Source: Bacillus sp. AFS098217
GTDB taxonomy: Bacteria > Bacillota > Bacilli > Bacillales > Bacillaceae_G
Direction: 5' to 3'
Assembly (NCBI RefSeq): GCF_002551815.1
Contig: NZ_NVPR01000032.1
Coordinates: 69,514-133,513 of the forward strand
Length of the DNA: 64,000 nucleotides
Of this stretch, positions 24,837 through 34,115 are shown in pieces; the stretch's first letter is position 1, and each line of letters begins with the position of its first letter. The position numbers were made by a program, and so were the translations under genes. Below the pieces are notes generated by a model. That model did no database searches. It worked only from the letters and a program-made list of their open reading frames with translations, and was not told where the DNA came from.

Positions 24837-26210
24837 ATGGTTTCAAAAATTGAATCTATTCTTTTAACAGTGTTCATCTTTTTCTGTATCGGCTTTAGCG
24901 TTATTAAATTAGAAACATCACCACATATTCCTATTTTATTTGGCATTATTGTATTGTTGACCTTTGGATTTATTAAAAAAATCTCTTGGTCTGATATGGA
25001 AAAAGGAATGATAAGTAGTATTTCAGCTGGTATTCCATCTATTTTTATTTTCTTACTTGTTGGTGTATTAATTAGCGTCTGGATTGCAGCTGGGACTATT
25101 CCAACACTAATGGTATACGGCTTCCAACTTGTATCACCAAAAATTTTCGTTCCGACAGTCTTTGTTGTTTGTTCAATTGTTGGTACAAGTATTGGTAGTG
25201 CCTTTACAACAGCAGCAACAGTAGGGCTTGCTTTTATGGGAATGGGTACTGCTCTTGGATACGATCCAGCCCTTATTGCCGGGGCAATTATTTCCGGGGC
25301 TTTCTTTGGAGATAAAATGTCTCCTTTATCCGATACAACAAACTTAGCTCCAGCTGTAACAGGTGTAGATTTATTTGAACATATTCGAAACATGCTTTGG
25401 ACAACGATTCCTGCTTTCATTATTGCCTTTATTGCTTTTTTCATTTTGGGAAGTGGATCTTCAGGAAATGTTGATTTCTCTACTTTTACAAATACATTAG
25501 AAAAGAATGCAACTATCTCAATTGTTACACTCACACCGATTCTATTACTGTTTTTATTCGCTTTCAAAAAGGCCCCAGCTGTTCCAACACTACTTGCTGG
25601 AATCGTAGCTGGCATTATCATCCTCTTTATTTTCAAGCCAAGTACTTCACTTGCCGATTTAATGAAAATTATGCAAGACGGCTATGTGTCTAATACAGGT
25701 GTAAAAGATATTGATAGTTTATTATCACGTGGTGGTTTACAGAGTATGATGATGTCAATTGCACTTATTTTCCTTGCTCTTTGTATGGGCGGATTACTAC
25801 AAGGAATGGGTATTATCACACAGCTTATGAACATCATTTCTAATTTTGTTAAGACGAGTACACGTTTAATTATTTCTACTGCTTCAACAGCAATTGGTGT
25901 TAACTTCTTGCTTGGTGAACAATACCTATCCATCGTTTTAACAGGACAAGCATTTGCTAATAAGTACGATGAAGTTGGTTTAAAACGACGTAATTTATCA
26001 CGAGTACTAGAAGATGCTGGTACAGTTATTAATCCGCTTGTACCATGGGGTGTAAGTGGCGTCTTCTTGGCAAACGTACTAAGCGTCCCAACAGTTGATT
26101 ATGTTCCATACTCAATCTTCTGCTTAGCTTGTCCGGTCGTTACAATTATTGTTGGATTCACAGGATTCGGGCTTTCATGGAAGAAAGAACAATCTGTTAC
26201 CGTTTCTTAA
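24837..26210 (+). CDS. NhaC-family antiporter, probable tyrosine transporter
   Basis: A 457-residue inner-membrane protein with about 11-12 hydrophobic segments and the NhaC-type signatures GTSIGSAFTTAATVGLAFMG, GAFFGDKMSPLSDTTNLAPA and DAGTVINPLVPWGVSG. Family members exchange cations for protons or amino acids. The tyrosine T-box upstream argues that this one moves tyrosine (compare B. subtilis YheL, called NhaC). AGGAGGG precedes the ATG. It is monocistronic, with terminators after it. Substrate assignment is inference from regulation. Confidence 0.85.
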   Translation: MVSKIESILLTVFIFFCIGFSVIKLETSPHIPILFGIIVLLTFGFIKKISWSDMEKGMISSISAGIPSIFIFLLVGVLISVWIAAGTIPTLMVYGFQLVSPKIFVPTVFVVCSIVGTSIGSAFTTAATVGLAFMGMGTALGYDPALIAGAIISGAFFGDKMSPLSDTTNLAPAVTGVDLFEHIRNMLWTTIPAFIIAFIAFFILGSGSSGNVDFSTFTNTLEKNATISIVTLTPILLLFLFAFKKAPAVPTLLAGIVAGIIILFIFKPSTSLADLMKIMQDGYVSNTGVKDIDSLLSRGGLQSMMMSIALIFLALCMGGLLQGMGIITQLMNIISNFVKTSTRLIISTASTAIGVNFLLGEQYLSIVLTGQAFANKYDEVGLKRRNLSRVLEDAGTVINPLVPWGVSGVFLANVLSVPTVDYVPYSIFCLACPVVTIIVGFTGFGLSWKKEQSVTVS

Positions 26211-26218
26211 TTGAACTA

Positions 26219-26313
26219 CCCCTACCTTCACTTCGTTTAGAGGAAGGGGGCTTCTCGGTTAAAATGATAAAATTATAAAGAAAAAGAGGATTACCACCAG
26301 GAATCCTCTTTTT
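26219..26313. terminator. Two hairpins between convergent genes
   Basis: CCCCTACCTTC/GAAGGGGG (26219-26250) follows the antiporter stop; AAAAAGAGGATT/AATCCTCTTTTT (26281-26313) is a bidirectional terminator for it and the nucleotidase gene. Confidence 0.8.
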
Positions 26314-26339
26314 CTTTATTCTGCTCTTTACATGCCGTA

Positions 26340-28595
26340 TTATCTATTTGCTTTTTTTCTTCTAAATAGCATGAACATACCTGCTCCCACAAATGCAAGT
26401 CCTGCTCCAATTGTAGAAAAGACGTTTGCTCCTGTTTTTGGCAAGTCACGATCTACTTTGTTTGTTTTTTGATCTTCACTTACTTTTGCTGGTTCTGTTT
26501 TATCTTTATTTCCTGTTTCACCAGTTGTCTCTGTTCCAGTTTGATTTCCATCTTGTTTTTGTTCATTTGAATTATTGCCTTCACCTGTCGTTGGTGGTGT
26601 TGAGCTATCCCCACCGTTCTCTTCACCTGTTGCTTGATCAGTATCATTCTTTTTCGTTAGATCAATAGCATATTTCGCAAACTCATTTTCAGATGGACCA
26701 ACATAAGAGATTTTTCCGTCTTTCGGAATATACTTTTGTGCATTTGGTGAAGAATCAAATGTAGTATTTAATTTTTCAGCAGCAATTGATTTAAATGTCC
26801 AGTTTTGATCTGCTGTCGGATTAATAACAGGTGTTTCTTGCATATACTTCACAATAACTTGACGTGTTTCATCTTGAGATTGATATACCACTTCACCTTT
26901 ACTTACACCAGGGAATGTTTGGCTACTACCACGATAGTTGTTTGTTGCAACAATAAATTCTTGATCATCAGTTATCGGTTTTCCATCGTACGTTACATTC
27001 ACAATACGATTTGCATTTTGATTTACTACTTTTCCATCTTTATCATATTTTGCTGGCTGTGTAACATCAATTTCATATTTCACACCATCTAAAATATCAA
27101 AGTTATATGTAGGATAGTTTATATTCACTAATGGCTGTTCTTCTGATTTAGCTGGATCAATTTGATTAAACTGGCCTGCAGACATTTCAAGCCATTCTTT
27201 TACTTGTGCACCATTTACTTTTACAGCATATAAAGTATTCGGATATACATATAAATCAGCAACGTTTTTAATCGCTAAAGTTCCTGCTGGAATATCCGTA
27301 TAATAAGTTGCACCATTTCGTCCACCTGCTTTAAACGGTGCTCCTGCAGATAATACTGGGATTCCCTTATATTTGCTGTACTCTCCATTTTCGGCAAATA
27401 GCTTTTCTACATACCATTTTTGTGCATTTGTCACAAGTTGTACAGATGGATCATCTTGTACAAGTGAAAAATAACTATTAATCGGTGCTGTTGTTGTACC
27501 AACAGGTGTATTTACATATTTAATTGTCGCTTCATGATCATCTTTGATTTCATCAACTAATCTTTGATCAGACTCTACTAATGCATTTCCTTTACTATCA
27601 GCAATCGCACGAACTGTTGGAACCGATTTATCTTTTTGCACTTCCCACTTGCCGTCTACTTTTTTCAATTGCATATCAATAATACCTAAGTTACTACCGA
27701 AAACCCCTGGCATTACAACTGGAACACCATTAAACGTATCTGTTACTACAGTATGCGAATGTCCCATCAATACTGCATCAACACCTGGAACTTCTGTTAA
27801 ATAAAACGATGCATTTTCCATCCCGATATTGTAACCGCTTTTATCAACACCAGAGTGTGCTAATGCAACAATAATATCCGCACCCTCTGCTTTCATTTTC
27901 GGAACCATTTTCTTAGCCGTTTGGACAATATCCTTCGCTTTTACTTTTCCTTCTAAATTCGCTTTATCCCACCCCATAACTTGTGGTGGTACAAAACCCA
28001 TTACACCAATTTTCACCTTTTGTTTTTGACCAGCTTCATCTTCTACTTCTTTTTCCAAAATATGATATGGTTTAAAATAATTTTCATCATTCTCTTCATT
28101 ATTATCATGATCGTCTTTGTAGACGTTCGAGTTAATAACTGGGAACTCTGTTTTGCTAATTGCCTTATTTAAGTAGTCTAAACCATAGTTAAATTCATGG
28201 TTTCCAAGAGAGATGACGTCATACTTCATTAAGTTCATTAAACGATATAGTGGATGTACGTAGTTTCCATCCAAGCCTTTTTGCGCCACATAATCCCCAA
28301 GCGGCGTTCCTTGTATCGCATCCCCATCATCAAATAGCACAGAGTTCTTCGATTCTTCACGTGCTTTGTTAACAAGAGTAGCAGTTTGAACAAGACCGAC
28401 TTTATTATCTTTTTTCGTTTGATAATAGTCATAGTTCATTAAGTTAACATGAATATCTGATGTTTCTAGAATTCGTAAGTTAACTGTACTCTCCTCTGCT
28501 TGTCCTTCTGCATAGGCAGCTGTTGGCAATACTTGCGGAGCCATAACGCCTAATGCCAGAGTTGCTCCTGCTAACACTTTCTTTGACTTTTTCAC
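26340..28595 (-). CDS. LPXTG-anchored 2',3'-cyclic nucleotidase/5'-nucleotidase
   Basis: A 751-residue surface enzyme that should dephosphorylate extracellular nucleotides, CpdB/YfkN-like. Order: signal peptide (1-29, cleavage near AYAEG), calcineurin-like metallophosphatase domain (about 42-330; TSDIHVNLMNY, GNHEFNYG, LAHSGVD, GHSHTV), 5'-nucleotidase C-terminal domain (about 390-600), a Ser/Thr/Gln/Glu-rich spacer, the sortase signal LPKTG (about 718), a hydrophobic segment and RRKKANR tail. A PhoP-like box lies upstream, in keeping with phosphate scavenging. Confidence 0.92.
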   Translation of the reverse strand: MKKSKKVLAGATLALGVMAPQVLPTAAYAEGQAEESTVNLRILETSDIHVNLMNYDYYQTKKDNKVGLVQTATLVNKAREESKNSVLFDDGDAIQGTPLGDYVAQKGLDGNYVHPLYRLMNLMKYDVISLGNHEFNYGLDYLNKAISKTEFPVINSNVYKDDHDNNEENDENYFKPYHILEKEVEDEAGQKQKVKIGVMGFVPPQVMGWDKANLEGKVKAKDIVQTAKKMVPKMKAEGADIIVALAHSGVDKSGYNIGMENASFYLTEVPGVDAVLMGHSHTVVTDTFNGVPVVMPGVFGSNLGIIDMQLKKVDGKWEVQKDKSVPTVRAIADSKGNALVESDQRLVDEIKDDHEATIKYVNTPVGTTTAPINSYFSLVQDDPSVQLVTNAQKWYVEKLFAENGEYSKYKGIPVLSAGAPFKAGGRNGATYYTDIPAGTLAIKNVADLYVYPNTLYAVKVNGAQVKEWLEMSAGQFNQIDPAKSEEQPLVNINYPTYNFDILDGVKYEIDVTQPAKYDKDGKVVNQNANRIVNVTYDGKPITDDQEFIVATNNYRGSSQTFPGVSKGEVVYQSQDETRQVIVKYMQETPVINPTADQNWTFKSIAAEKLNTTFDSSPNAQKYIPKDGKISYVGPSENEFAKYAIDLTKKNDTDQATGEENGGDSSTPPTTGEGNNSNEQKQDGNQTGTETTGETGNKDKTEPAKVSEDQKTNKVDRDLPKTGANVFSTIGAGLAFVGAGMFMLFRRKKANR

Positions 28596-28723
28596 AAAAA
28601 ATCCCCCTTATAAAATTGTCCCTAATAAAATAAGTTCTCATCAAACTCTAATAAGGTATTCTCTATATTATTACTCTCTTCTTTCTCCACATTAGAGCGA
28701 TACATCGTCACTTATCTGACATT

Positions 28724-28753
28724 ATCATATCGAACATACTTTCATAACGTCAA
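28724..28753 (-). promoter_or_regulatory. Candidate promoter of the nucleotidase gene
   Basis: On the minus strand TTGACG (28748-28753), an 18-base spacer and TATGAT (28724-28729). It lies just downstream of the PhoP-like box. Confidence 0.45.
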
Positions 28754-28771
28754 TATTTTTTGACATCCTTC

Positions 28772-28810
28772 TACAAATTTTCTGTAAAGTTATTGTAAAC
28801 TTTTCATAAA
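28772..28810. promoter_or_regulatory. PhoP-like box, four repeats with 11-bp period
   Basis: Hexamers TACAAA (28772), TGTAAA (28783), TGTAAA (28794) and CATAAA (28805) recur every 11 bases; on the minus strand they read as TTTACA-type PhoP repeats. A TATAAT at 28813-28818, lacking a normal -35, follows for the plus-strand SGNH gene. The site could activate either divergent gene under phosphate limitation. Confidence 0.6.
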
Positions 28811-28882
28811 GATATAATATGCCCTTCCATTGCTTATACTGCTGAATATGATACAATTACCAATTACAAGGAGGATAAATTT

Positions 28883-29668
28883 ATGAAAAAAGTCATCTTA
28901 ACTATTGTATGTCTCCTCCTTCTGATCATTTCTTATTCATCTTTTGAAAAGAACGATGAGACAAAACAAAAAGAAAGCGGAGAAAAAACAGCAAAAACAG
29001 CTACTGCTCATTGGATTGATAATCAAACAAATGATTCTTTTTATCATCTTGTGCTAGGCGATTCACTCGCAAAAGGATACGGTTCTACACAAGGGGGATA
29101 TGCTGAGTTAGCATCAAAGCAAATAGAAGAACAAATTCATAAACCCATTAAAGTAGAAAATCTCGGTGTAAATGGCTTAACAACAGATCGGCTCGTTGAA
29201 AAGATTCAATCAGAAGAAGTACAACAAAAAATTAAAGAGGCAAATTTAATTACTATTAATATAGGAGGAAATAATTTATTTCGCTTAAACCGTAATGTAG
29301 GGGTTGTAGATGGAATTAAAATGTTAAATAAAGAAAAAACTCATTTTGAAACAGATGTAAAAAACATTGTATCAACAATTCGAACTCTCAATCCAAATGC
29401 CTTACTTATTCTATCTGAGCTTTATAATCCTTTACAACTTGATGATTCAATCGCTTCCTATGCAGATATGTTTTTAGATGGCTGGAATGACTCAATTTAT
29501 TCTATTTCCAAAGCAAATCCTCCATCTATTGTTTTGCCCATTCGGAAGTTAATATCCAATGATAAAAAAGAATTACTGTATGATCAAGTACATCCAAACG
29601 ATAAAGGCTATGCGATTATTGCTAATGCATTTACAGAGCAAGTATTATCCTATAAAGTGAAACTTTAA
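28883..29668 (+). CDS. SGNH/GDSL hydrolase, secreted or membrane-anchored
   Basis: A 261-residue SGNH-family lipase/acylhydrolase. An N-terminal hydrophobic segment (residues 3-20) looks like an uncleaved or weakly cleaved signal. Block I is LVLGDSLAKGYG (Ser about 58), block II VNGLTTDRL, block III INIGGNNLF and block V DQVHPNDKGY (Asp and His). It probably hydrolyses ester bonds of lipids or wall polymers outside the cell. AAGGAGG precedes the ATG. Its stop codon lies inside a family 1 repeat. Confidence 0.85.
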   Translation: MKKVILTIVCLLLLIISYSSFEKNDETKQKESGEKTAKTATAHWIDNQTNDSFYHLVLGDSLAKGYGSTQGGYAELASKQIEEQIHKPIKVENLGVNGLTTDRLVEKIQSEEVQQKIKEANLITINIGGNNLFRLNRNVGVVDGIKMLNKEKTHFETDVKNIVSTIRTLNPNALLILSELYNPLQLDDSIASYADMFLDGWNDSIYSISKANPPSIVLPIRKLISNDKKELLYDQVHPNDKGYAIIANAFTEQVLSYKVKL

Positions 29669-29745
29669 TCAGTGGGTGCTTTATCTCCTACTAATTATTA
29701 ACCCTCATCAATCGGTGTTTTACGCGATAAATATGAAGGCTAAGC
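29654..29745 (+). repeat. Family 1 repeat at the SGNH gene 3' end
   Basis: It begins AAAGTGAAACTTTAATCAG, identical over 19 bases to the copy at 17423, then CTAATTATTAACCCTCATCAATCG. The last codons and the stop (GTG AAA CTT TAA) of the upstream gene are supplied by the repeat. Confidence 0.7.
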
Positions 29746-29808
29746 TAAACAATTCTATTTTTATACAATACTTTTTTTGTTACAATGATAATGGAAGGGG
29801 GCCTTTAT

Positions 29809-30255
29809 ATGGAATCACGCGAGTGGGAACGTATTGTTGATCATCTTCTTTCGTTAGTGCCTCTTTTTTATCGCAAATTTATGCTTCCTGGAGAGTTTTC
29901 TTCTCAAAGGCACATGCCACCATCGCATACACAGGTGTTACTGCTATTGCATGAACGTGGCATATTAGCAGTGTCAGAAATCGGAAAGCGGTTAGCGATT
30001 TCAAGGCCCAACATGACACCTCTATTAAATAAATTGATTCAAGAAGAACTTATAGAGCGTCATTATAGCGAAAAAGATCGACGGGTCATTTTAATTTCTC
30101 TTACAGCTGAAGGGAAGTTGCTAGTAGGGCAATATCAGCAATTCATTTTAAACAAACTTAAAGAAAATTTTCAAACATTATCATTTGAAGAGCGCGAACA
30201 ACTCATCCACTCTCTTCAAACGATTCAAAATTTAATTTTGAAAACAAATGTGTAA
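29809..30255 (+). CDS. MarR-family transcriptional regulator
   Basis: A 148-residue MarR winged-helix regulator. The DNA-binding region spans about 35-100: TQVLLLLHERGILAVSEI, RLAISRPNMTPLLNKL and the wing IERHYSEKDRRVILISLT. I start at the ATG at 29809 (MESREWERIV) after AAGGGGG; the ORF extends 8 residues upstream without a ribosome binding site. No partner gene follows; the target is unknown. Confidence 0.87.
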   Translation: MESREWERIVDHLLSLVPLFYRKFMLPGEFSSQRHMPPSHTQVLLLLHERGILAVSEIGKRLAISRPNMTPLLNKLIQEELIERHYSEKDRRVILISLTAEGKLLVGQYQQFILNKLKENFQTLSFEEREQLIHSLQTIQNLILKTNV

Positions 30256-30280
30256 AGCTGCTTCAAAAAGAAGCAGCTTT
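30254..30280. terminator. Bidirectional terminator shared by two stop codons
   Basis: AAAGCTGCTTC/GAAGCAGCTTT with a 5-base loop. Its two arms overlap the stop codons of the marR gene and of the convergent tyrosine-rich gene. Confidence 0.85.
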
Positions 30281-30452
30281 ACGATTCATAATAGTTTCCA
30301 TAGTATACATTTGAATACGGCCATGTTGTTAAGTATGGTTTTCGCTCCTGAGAAGGCTGCGCTTGCTGGTATGCTTCAAACTGTTGCCTTGCATACGGAA
30401 CATGATAATAATTCACATATGGATATACTTGAGGTACATAGTAATAATACAT
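30279..30452 (-). CDS. Tyrosine-rich 57-residue peptide, possible spore coat protein
   Basis: A small gene starting MYYYYVPQVYPYVNYYHVPY and ending SNVYYGNYYES. Sixteen of 57 residues are Tyr, with several Gln, Pro and Asn and no Cys. GGAGG lies 9 bases before the ATG and a strong terminator directly follows the stop, both signs of a real gene. Tyr-rich short proteins are common in Bacillus spore coats, where they can be dityrosine cross-linked, but I recognise no specific family. The upstream region has only a weak SigK-like match. Confidence 0.7.
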   Translation of the reverse strand: MYYYYVPQVYPYVNYYHVPYARQQFEAYQQAQPSQERKPYLTTWPYSNVYYGNYYES

Positions 30453-30511
30453 TCATTCTCTCCTCCTTCTTTCTTAAGCATATTCAAGGCAGAAAATGAA
30501 TGTGACATTCT

Positions 30512-31072
30512 TTATATTTGTACGAGTGGTTCTCTCACACGTTTTTTTCTTTTTTTCAAACGTAACTTACGGTTCTTTTCATATAAATAATATACGACAA
30601 AATAAGATATTACCCCAAACACAGCTCCTAAAATCGTCATTCCAATTAATACATATACTTCACTCTGTAATAAACTCTTTAACATAGTAAAAATATTGCT
30701 CGAGAACAGATCGGATATCGTATACGGTTTATGATGAATGATCTTTACTTCAAACGGATATAAAAATTTTCCTAATGCATATCCAACCGGAAACAAAAAT
30801 ACCGGAAGAAATGATATCTTTCCAATAAGATTGCCAATAACTGCTGCTGGAAAAGACCCTTTCGCTAAGCGTACAATTGGATAAAACATAAGATACACGA
30901 GCGATGCCGTATAAATGACTAACATTTCCAGCCCAAATCCAATTGCAAATCCCAATGACACTTTCCTCGCTCCTTCTGGTGAACGGAGCAAGTTATAATA
31001 ATAAAATTTCAGTACTCTCCAGATTCGCTGAAAAAACGAATATGTTTTTTTATTTGTGTGCACAATTATCAT
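30512..31072 (-). CDS. DUF2062 membrane protein
   Basis: A 186-residue membrane protein of the DUF2062 family. The family block RSPEGARKVSLGFAIGFGLE is at about 31-50; hydrophobic segments lie near 42-66, 76-104 and 135-163, and the tail is strongly basic (RKLRLKKRKKRVRE). Function unknown; some DUF2062 domains accompany glycosyltransferases. It is monocistronic, between the tyrosine-rich gene and the arg cluster. Confidence 0.8.
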   Translation of the reverse strand: MIIVHTNKKTYSFFQRIWRVLKFYYYNLLRSPEGARKVSLGFAIGFGLEMLVIYTASLVYLMFYPIVRLAKGSFPAAVIGNLIGKISFLPVFLFPVGYALGKFLYPFEVKIIHHKPYTISDLFSSNIFTMLKSLLQSEVYVLIGMTILGAVFGVISYFVVYYLYEKNRKLRLKKRKKRVREPLVQI

Positions 31073-31200
31073 CTCTTTAATCGTATTTTCTCTTCCTAGT
31101 ATGCTCTTACCTATTACTAGAAAACAAACTTATTCATCTTTTCCTTATTATAAAGGATATAAAGGTGATTCACCAAGTATACATCAGACATTTCATCACA

Positions 31201-31230
31201 AAAAAACCTCCCCCATTAGGAAGGTTTTTT
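31201..31230 (-). terminator. Terminator of the arg operon
   Basis: AAAAACCTTCC and GGGAGGTTTTT pair on the minus strand, followed by Ts. It overlaps the argF stop codon. Confidence 0.75.
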
Positions 31231-32166
31231 GATATTTTGGAACAAACTTACTAATAACGCTTTTTGAGCATGTAATCGATTGTGAGCCTGCTCAAAAACA
31301 ACAGAATGAGAGCCATCTATAATTTCACCCGTCACTTCTTCTTCACGGTGGGCAGGTAAGCAATGCAAGAAACGATACGTTGTCTTAGCATGCTGAACGA
31401 GATTCTCGTTTACTTGAAACGGTTGAAATAATGCGTACTTCTCTTCTGCTCCTTCTTGGCCCATACTCATCCAAACATCAGTATAAATAAAGTCTGCCTC
31501 TTTCACTGCCAGCTCAGGATCATGCAAAATTTCAATCTTTGCACCCGTCTCATTTGCAATTTCTAACGCATTTTTTATAATTTGCTCATTCGGTTCATAG
31601 CCTGGTGGAGTCGCCACTGTCATATTCATACCGACTTTTGCACTCGCTAGCAGTAAAGAATGACATACATTATTTCCATCCCCTATATACGCGAGTTTAA
31701 CCCCTTTAAATGTATGAACTTCTTCATAAATTGTCATCAAATCTGCTAATGCCTGACACGGATGATGATCATCTGTTAGTCCATTGATAACAGGAATACT
31801 CGCTTCTTTCGCAAGCTCTTCTACATCCGCATGCGAGAATGTACGTATCATAATTCCATCAATATAATGAGATAATACTTTTGCTGTATCTGAAACACTT
31901 TCTCCTCTTCCAAGTTGCATTTCTTTTCCATTTAAGAACATTCCATGCCCACCGAGTTGTACCATCCCCGCTTCAAAAGAAACACGTGTACGAGTTGAAT
32001 GTTTATCAAAAATTAATCCTAATATTTTTCCTTCTAATAGCGGTTCATGCTTACCCTTTTTTAAATATATCGCAAATTCAATCAATGAAAGGATTTCTTC
32101 CTGCGTCAGTTCTTCTAATGTTAAAAGATCTTTCGTTTGTAATTTTGGCACTTGTACAGTTGACAT
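31216..32166 (-). CDS. argF: Ornithine carbamoyltransferase ArgF
   Basis: A 316-residue transferase making citrulline from ornithine and carbamoyl phosphate. The carbamoyl-phosphate motif STRTRVSFE (about 56-64), HPCQALADL and HCLPAHR (ornithine-side Cys) are intact. AAGGAGG precedes the ATG. It is last in argCJBDF, 12 bases after argD; unlike in B. subtilis, no carAB lies between argD and argF. Confidence 0.96.
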   Translation of the reverse strand: MSTVQVPKLQTKDLLTLEELTQEEILSLIEFAIYLKKGKHEPLLEGKILGLIFDKHSTRTRVSFEAGMVQLGGHGMFLNGKEMQLGRGESVSDTAKVLSHYIDGIMIRTFSHADVEELAKEASIPVINGLTDDHHPCQALADLMTIYEEVHTFKGVKLAYIGDGNNVCHSLLLASAKVGMNMTVATPPGYEPNEQIIKNALEIANETGAKIEILHDPELAVKEADFIYTDVWMSMGQEGAEEKYALFQPFQVNENLVQHAKTTYRFLHCLPAHREEEVTGEIIDGSHSVVFEQAHNRLHAQKALLVSLFQNIKKPS

Positions 32167-32178
32167 AAAATTTCCTCC

Positions 32179-33339
32179 TTATACACTCGATAATTTTTTT
32201 GTACAAATCACTTTTTTTATCATACATACTGCTTGCTCTAGTTCTTCATTCGTTACAATAAGCGGTGGTAAAAGCCGCACAACATTTGGCCCTGCTTGTA
32301 ATACAAGAAGTCCCTCTTTTTCTAACTGTTCTATAAAAGGTGTAACATCACCCTTACAAGAGATTCCTATCATAAGTCCTCTCCCGCGAATATCATGAAT
32401 CCATTCAACATCCAATAATTCTTGTTTTAATTTTCGGAGTACATACTCTCCCTTTTCTTTTACTTCTTGTAAAAATGAAGACTGTTTTATCATTTGTAGC
32501 ACTTCTTTTGCCGCAGTCATCGCAATGTAATTTCCACCAAATGTTGAACCATGTGTCCCCGCTGTAAAAGAAGGGAGAAGTTTTTTCTTACCAATCATCG
32601 CCCCAACTGGAATACCATTTCCAAGCGCTTTTGCCACTGTCACGATATCTGGAGATATTCCGGTCTGTTCATAAGCAAACAATGTTCCCGTCCTCCCTAT
32701 TCCTGTTTGCACCTCATCGATTACGTAAAGAGCACCATACTCTTTACATAGCTGCTCAATTTCTTGTAAAAAGGAAAGATCAGCTGGTAATACTCCGCCT
32801 TCTCCTTGGATGATTTCCACCATAACTGCAGCGACCTCTTCACTCATTGCCGCTCTGAGTGCTTCTATGTCATTAAAAGGAGTATGTAAAAAGGATGGAA
32901 GAAGCGGTCCAAATCCTTTTTTCACTTTCTCTTGTCCTGTTGCGCTCATCGTACCAAATGTTCTACCGTGGAAGGATTGCTGAAATGTTAAAACAAGCGA
33001 CTTTCCAGTATACTTACGTGCAAGCTTCAAAGCCGCCTCATTCGCTTCAGCTCCGCTATTACAGAAAAACACATAATCTAATTCACTCCCCTCTGTTAGG
33101 AGTGCTGCTACCTCTTCTTGAATTGAATGAGGAAAGAGATTTGATATATGCCACATTTCCCCTAGTTGCTTTGCTACTTTTTCTACAAGTACAGGATGAC
33201 AATGCCCTAAATTGCATACTGCAATGCCGGAAGTAAAATCTAAATATTGCTTACCGCTACTATCTATAACTTTTGTTCCACTTCCCTTTACAATCTCGAT
33301 TCCTCGTCTTCCGTATGTCGGAAAAATATGACTTTTCAT
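32179..33339 (-). CDS. argD: Acetylornithine aminotransferase ArgD
   Basis: A 386-residue class III PLP aminotransferase producing N-acetylornithine. GTKVIDSSGKQYLDFTSGIAV, FCNSGAEANEAALKLAR, VIDEVQTGIGRTGTLFA and the PLP lysine in VAKALGNGIPVG are visible. I start at the ATG at 33339 (MKSHIFPTYG) behind AAAAGGAG; it overlaps the argB stop by 4 bases (ATGA), so the two are coupled. Confidence 0.95.
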   Translation of the reverse strand: MKSHIFPTYGRRGIEIVKGSGTKVIDSSGKQYLDFTSGIAVCNLGHCHPVLVEKVAKQLGEMWHISNLFPHSIQEEVAALLTEGSELDYVFFCNSGAEANEAALKLARKYTGKSLVLTFQQSFHGRTFGTMSATGQEKVKKGFGPLLPSFLHTPFNDIEALRAAMSEEVAAVMVEIIQGEGGVLPADLSFLQEIEQLCKEYGALYVIDEVQTGIGRTGTLFAYEQTGISPDIVTVAKALGNGIPVGAMIGKKKLLPSFTAGTHGSTFGGNYIAMTAAKEVLQMIKQSSFLQEVKEKGEYVLRKLKQELLDVEWIHDIRGRGLMIGISCKGDVTPFIEQLEKEGLLVLQAGPNVVRLLPPLIVTNEELEQAVCMIKKVICTKKLSSV

Positions 33340-34103
33340 ACAATGATCACTCCTTTTGTTACCGTGGTTCCAATCCACTCTCCCGTTACTCCAGCAAAAT
33401 TCTTTGTACCATTCACAATGCTGGCATTCTGCACCCCCATCCTTAATGATGTGAGTGCCGCTTGTACTTTCGGAATCATTCCACCTGTAATCACACCTGT
33501 TTCTATCAAATGAAGAATCTCCATTTCATTCGTTTTCATTAACAACTCTTCTTCACACATTACCCCATCTACATCTGTTATAAAGATGAGTTCTTTTGCT
33601 CCAAGTGCAGCTGCAATTCCAGCTGCAGCAGTATCTGCATTTATGTTATAAACATGTTCCCCCTGTATCCCAATCGGAGCGATAACCGGAATATAATTCA
33701 AATCTAACAATCCTTTTAGTAATGACGTTTCTACACGACTAACTTCTCCAACGTATCCAATATCCGTATTAAGTGGCTGAACTTGAAGTAAATTCCCATC
33801 ACACCCAGAAATTCCAATTGCATGTAAGCCATGATTATGAAAATTCATCACTAATTTCTTATTTGTACTCCCGCATAAAACCATCTGAACAACATCCATA
33901 ACTTCTTTTGGCGTTACACGTAGTCCATGTTTCTTTTCTATCGGAATATGAAACTCCTTTAACTTTTCATCAATATCTGGGCCGCCGCCATGAACGACAA
34001 CAACTTGGTAGTTTTTCTTCAGTTGCTCTATGCATGTAAAAAACACACTGTCTAAACGCTCTAACATACTCCCGCCACATTTTACTACGATATACTCACT
34101 CAT
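33336..34103 (-). CDS. argB: Acetylglutamate kinase ArgB
   Basis: A 255-residue amino-acid kinase that phosphorylates N-acetylglutamate. KCGGSML near the N terminus and VVHGGGPDIDE (about 38-48) contact ATP phosphates and substrate; NADTAAAGIAAALGA and TGGMIPKVQAAL are also conserved. It lacks the N-terminal extension of arginine-inhibited forms, which fits an ArgJ-type cyclic pathway only loosely. It lies 12 bases after argJ. Confidence 0.95.
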   Translation of the reverse strand: MSEYIVVKCGGSMLERLDSVFFTCIEQLKKNYQVVVVHGGGPDIDEKLKEFHIPIEKKHGLRVTPKEVMDVVQMVLCGSTNKKLVMNFHNHGLHAIGISGCDGNLLQVQPLNTDIGYVGEVSRVETSLLKGLLDLNYIPVIAPIGIQGEHVYNINADTAAAGIAAALGAKELIFITDVDGVMCEEELLMKTNEMEILHLIETGVITGGMIPKVQAALTSLRMGVQNASIVNGTKNFAGVTGEWIGTTVTKGVIIV

Positions 34104-34115
34104 CTCTTTCGCTCC

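Noticed and set aside
24821-25636. 271-residue ORF antisense to the NhaC-type gene
   Set aside because: It mirrors a hydrophobic gene with strong family motifs; low-complexity antisense shadow.
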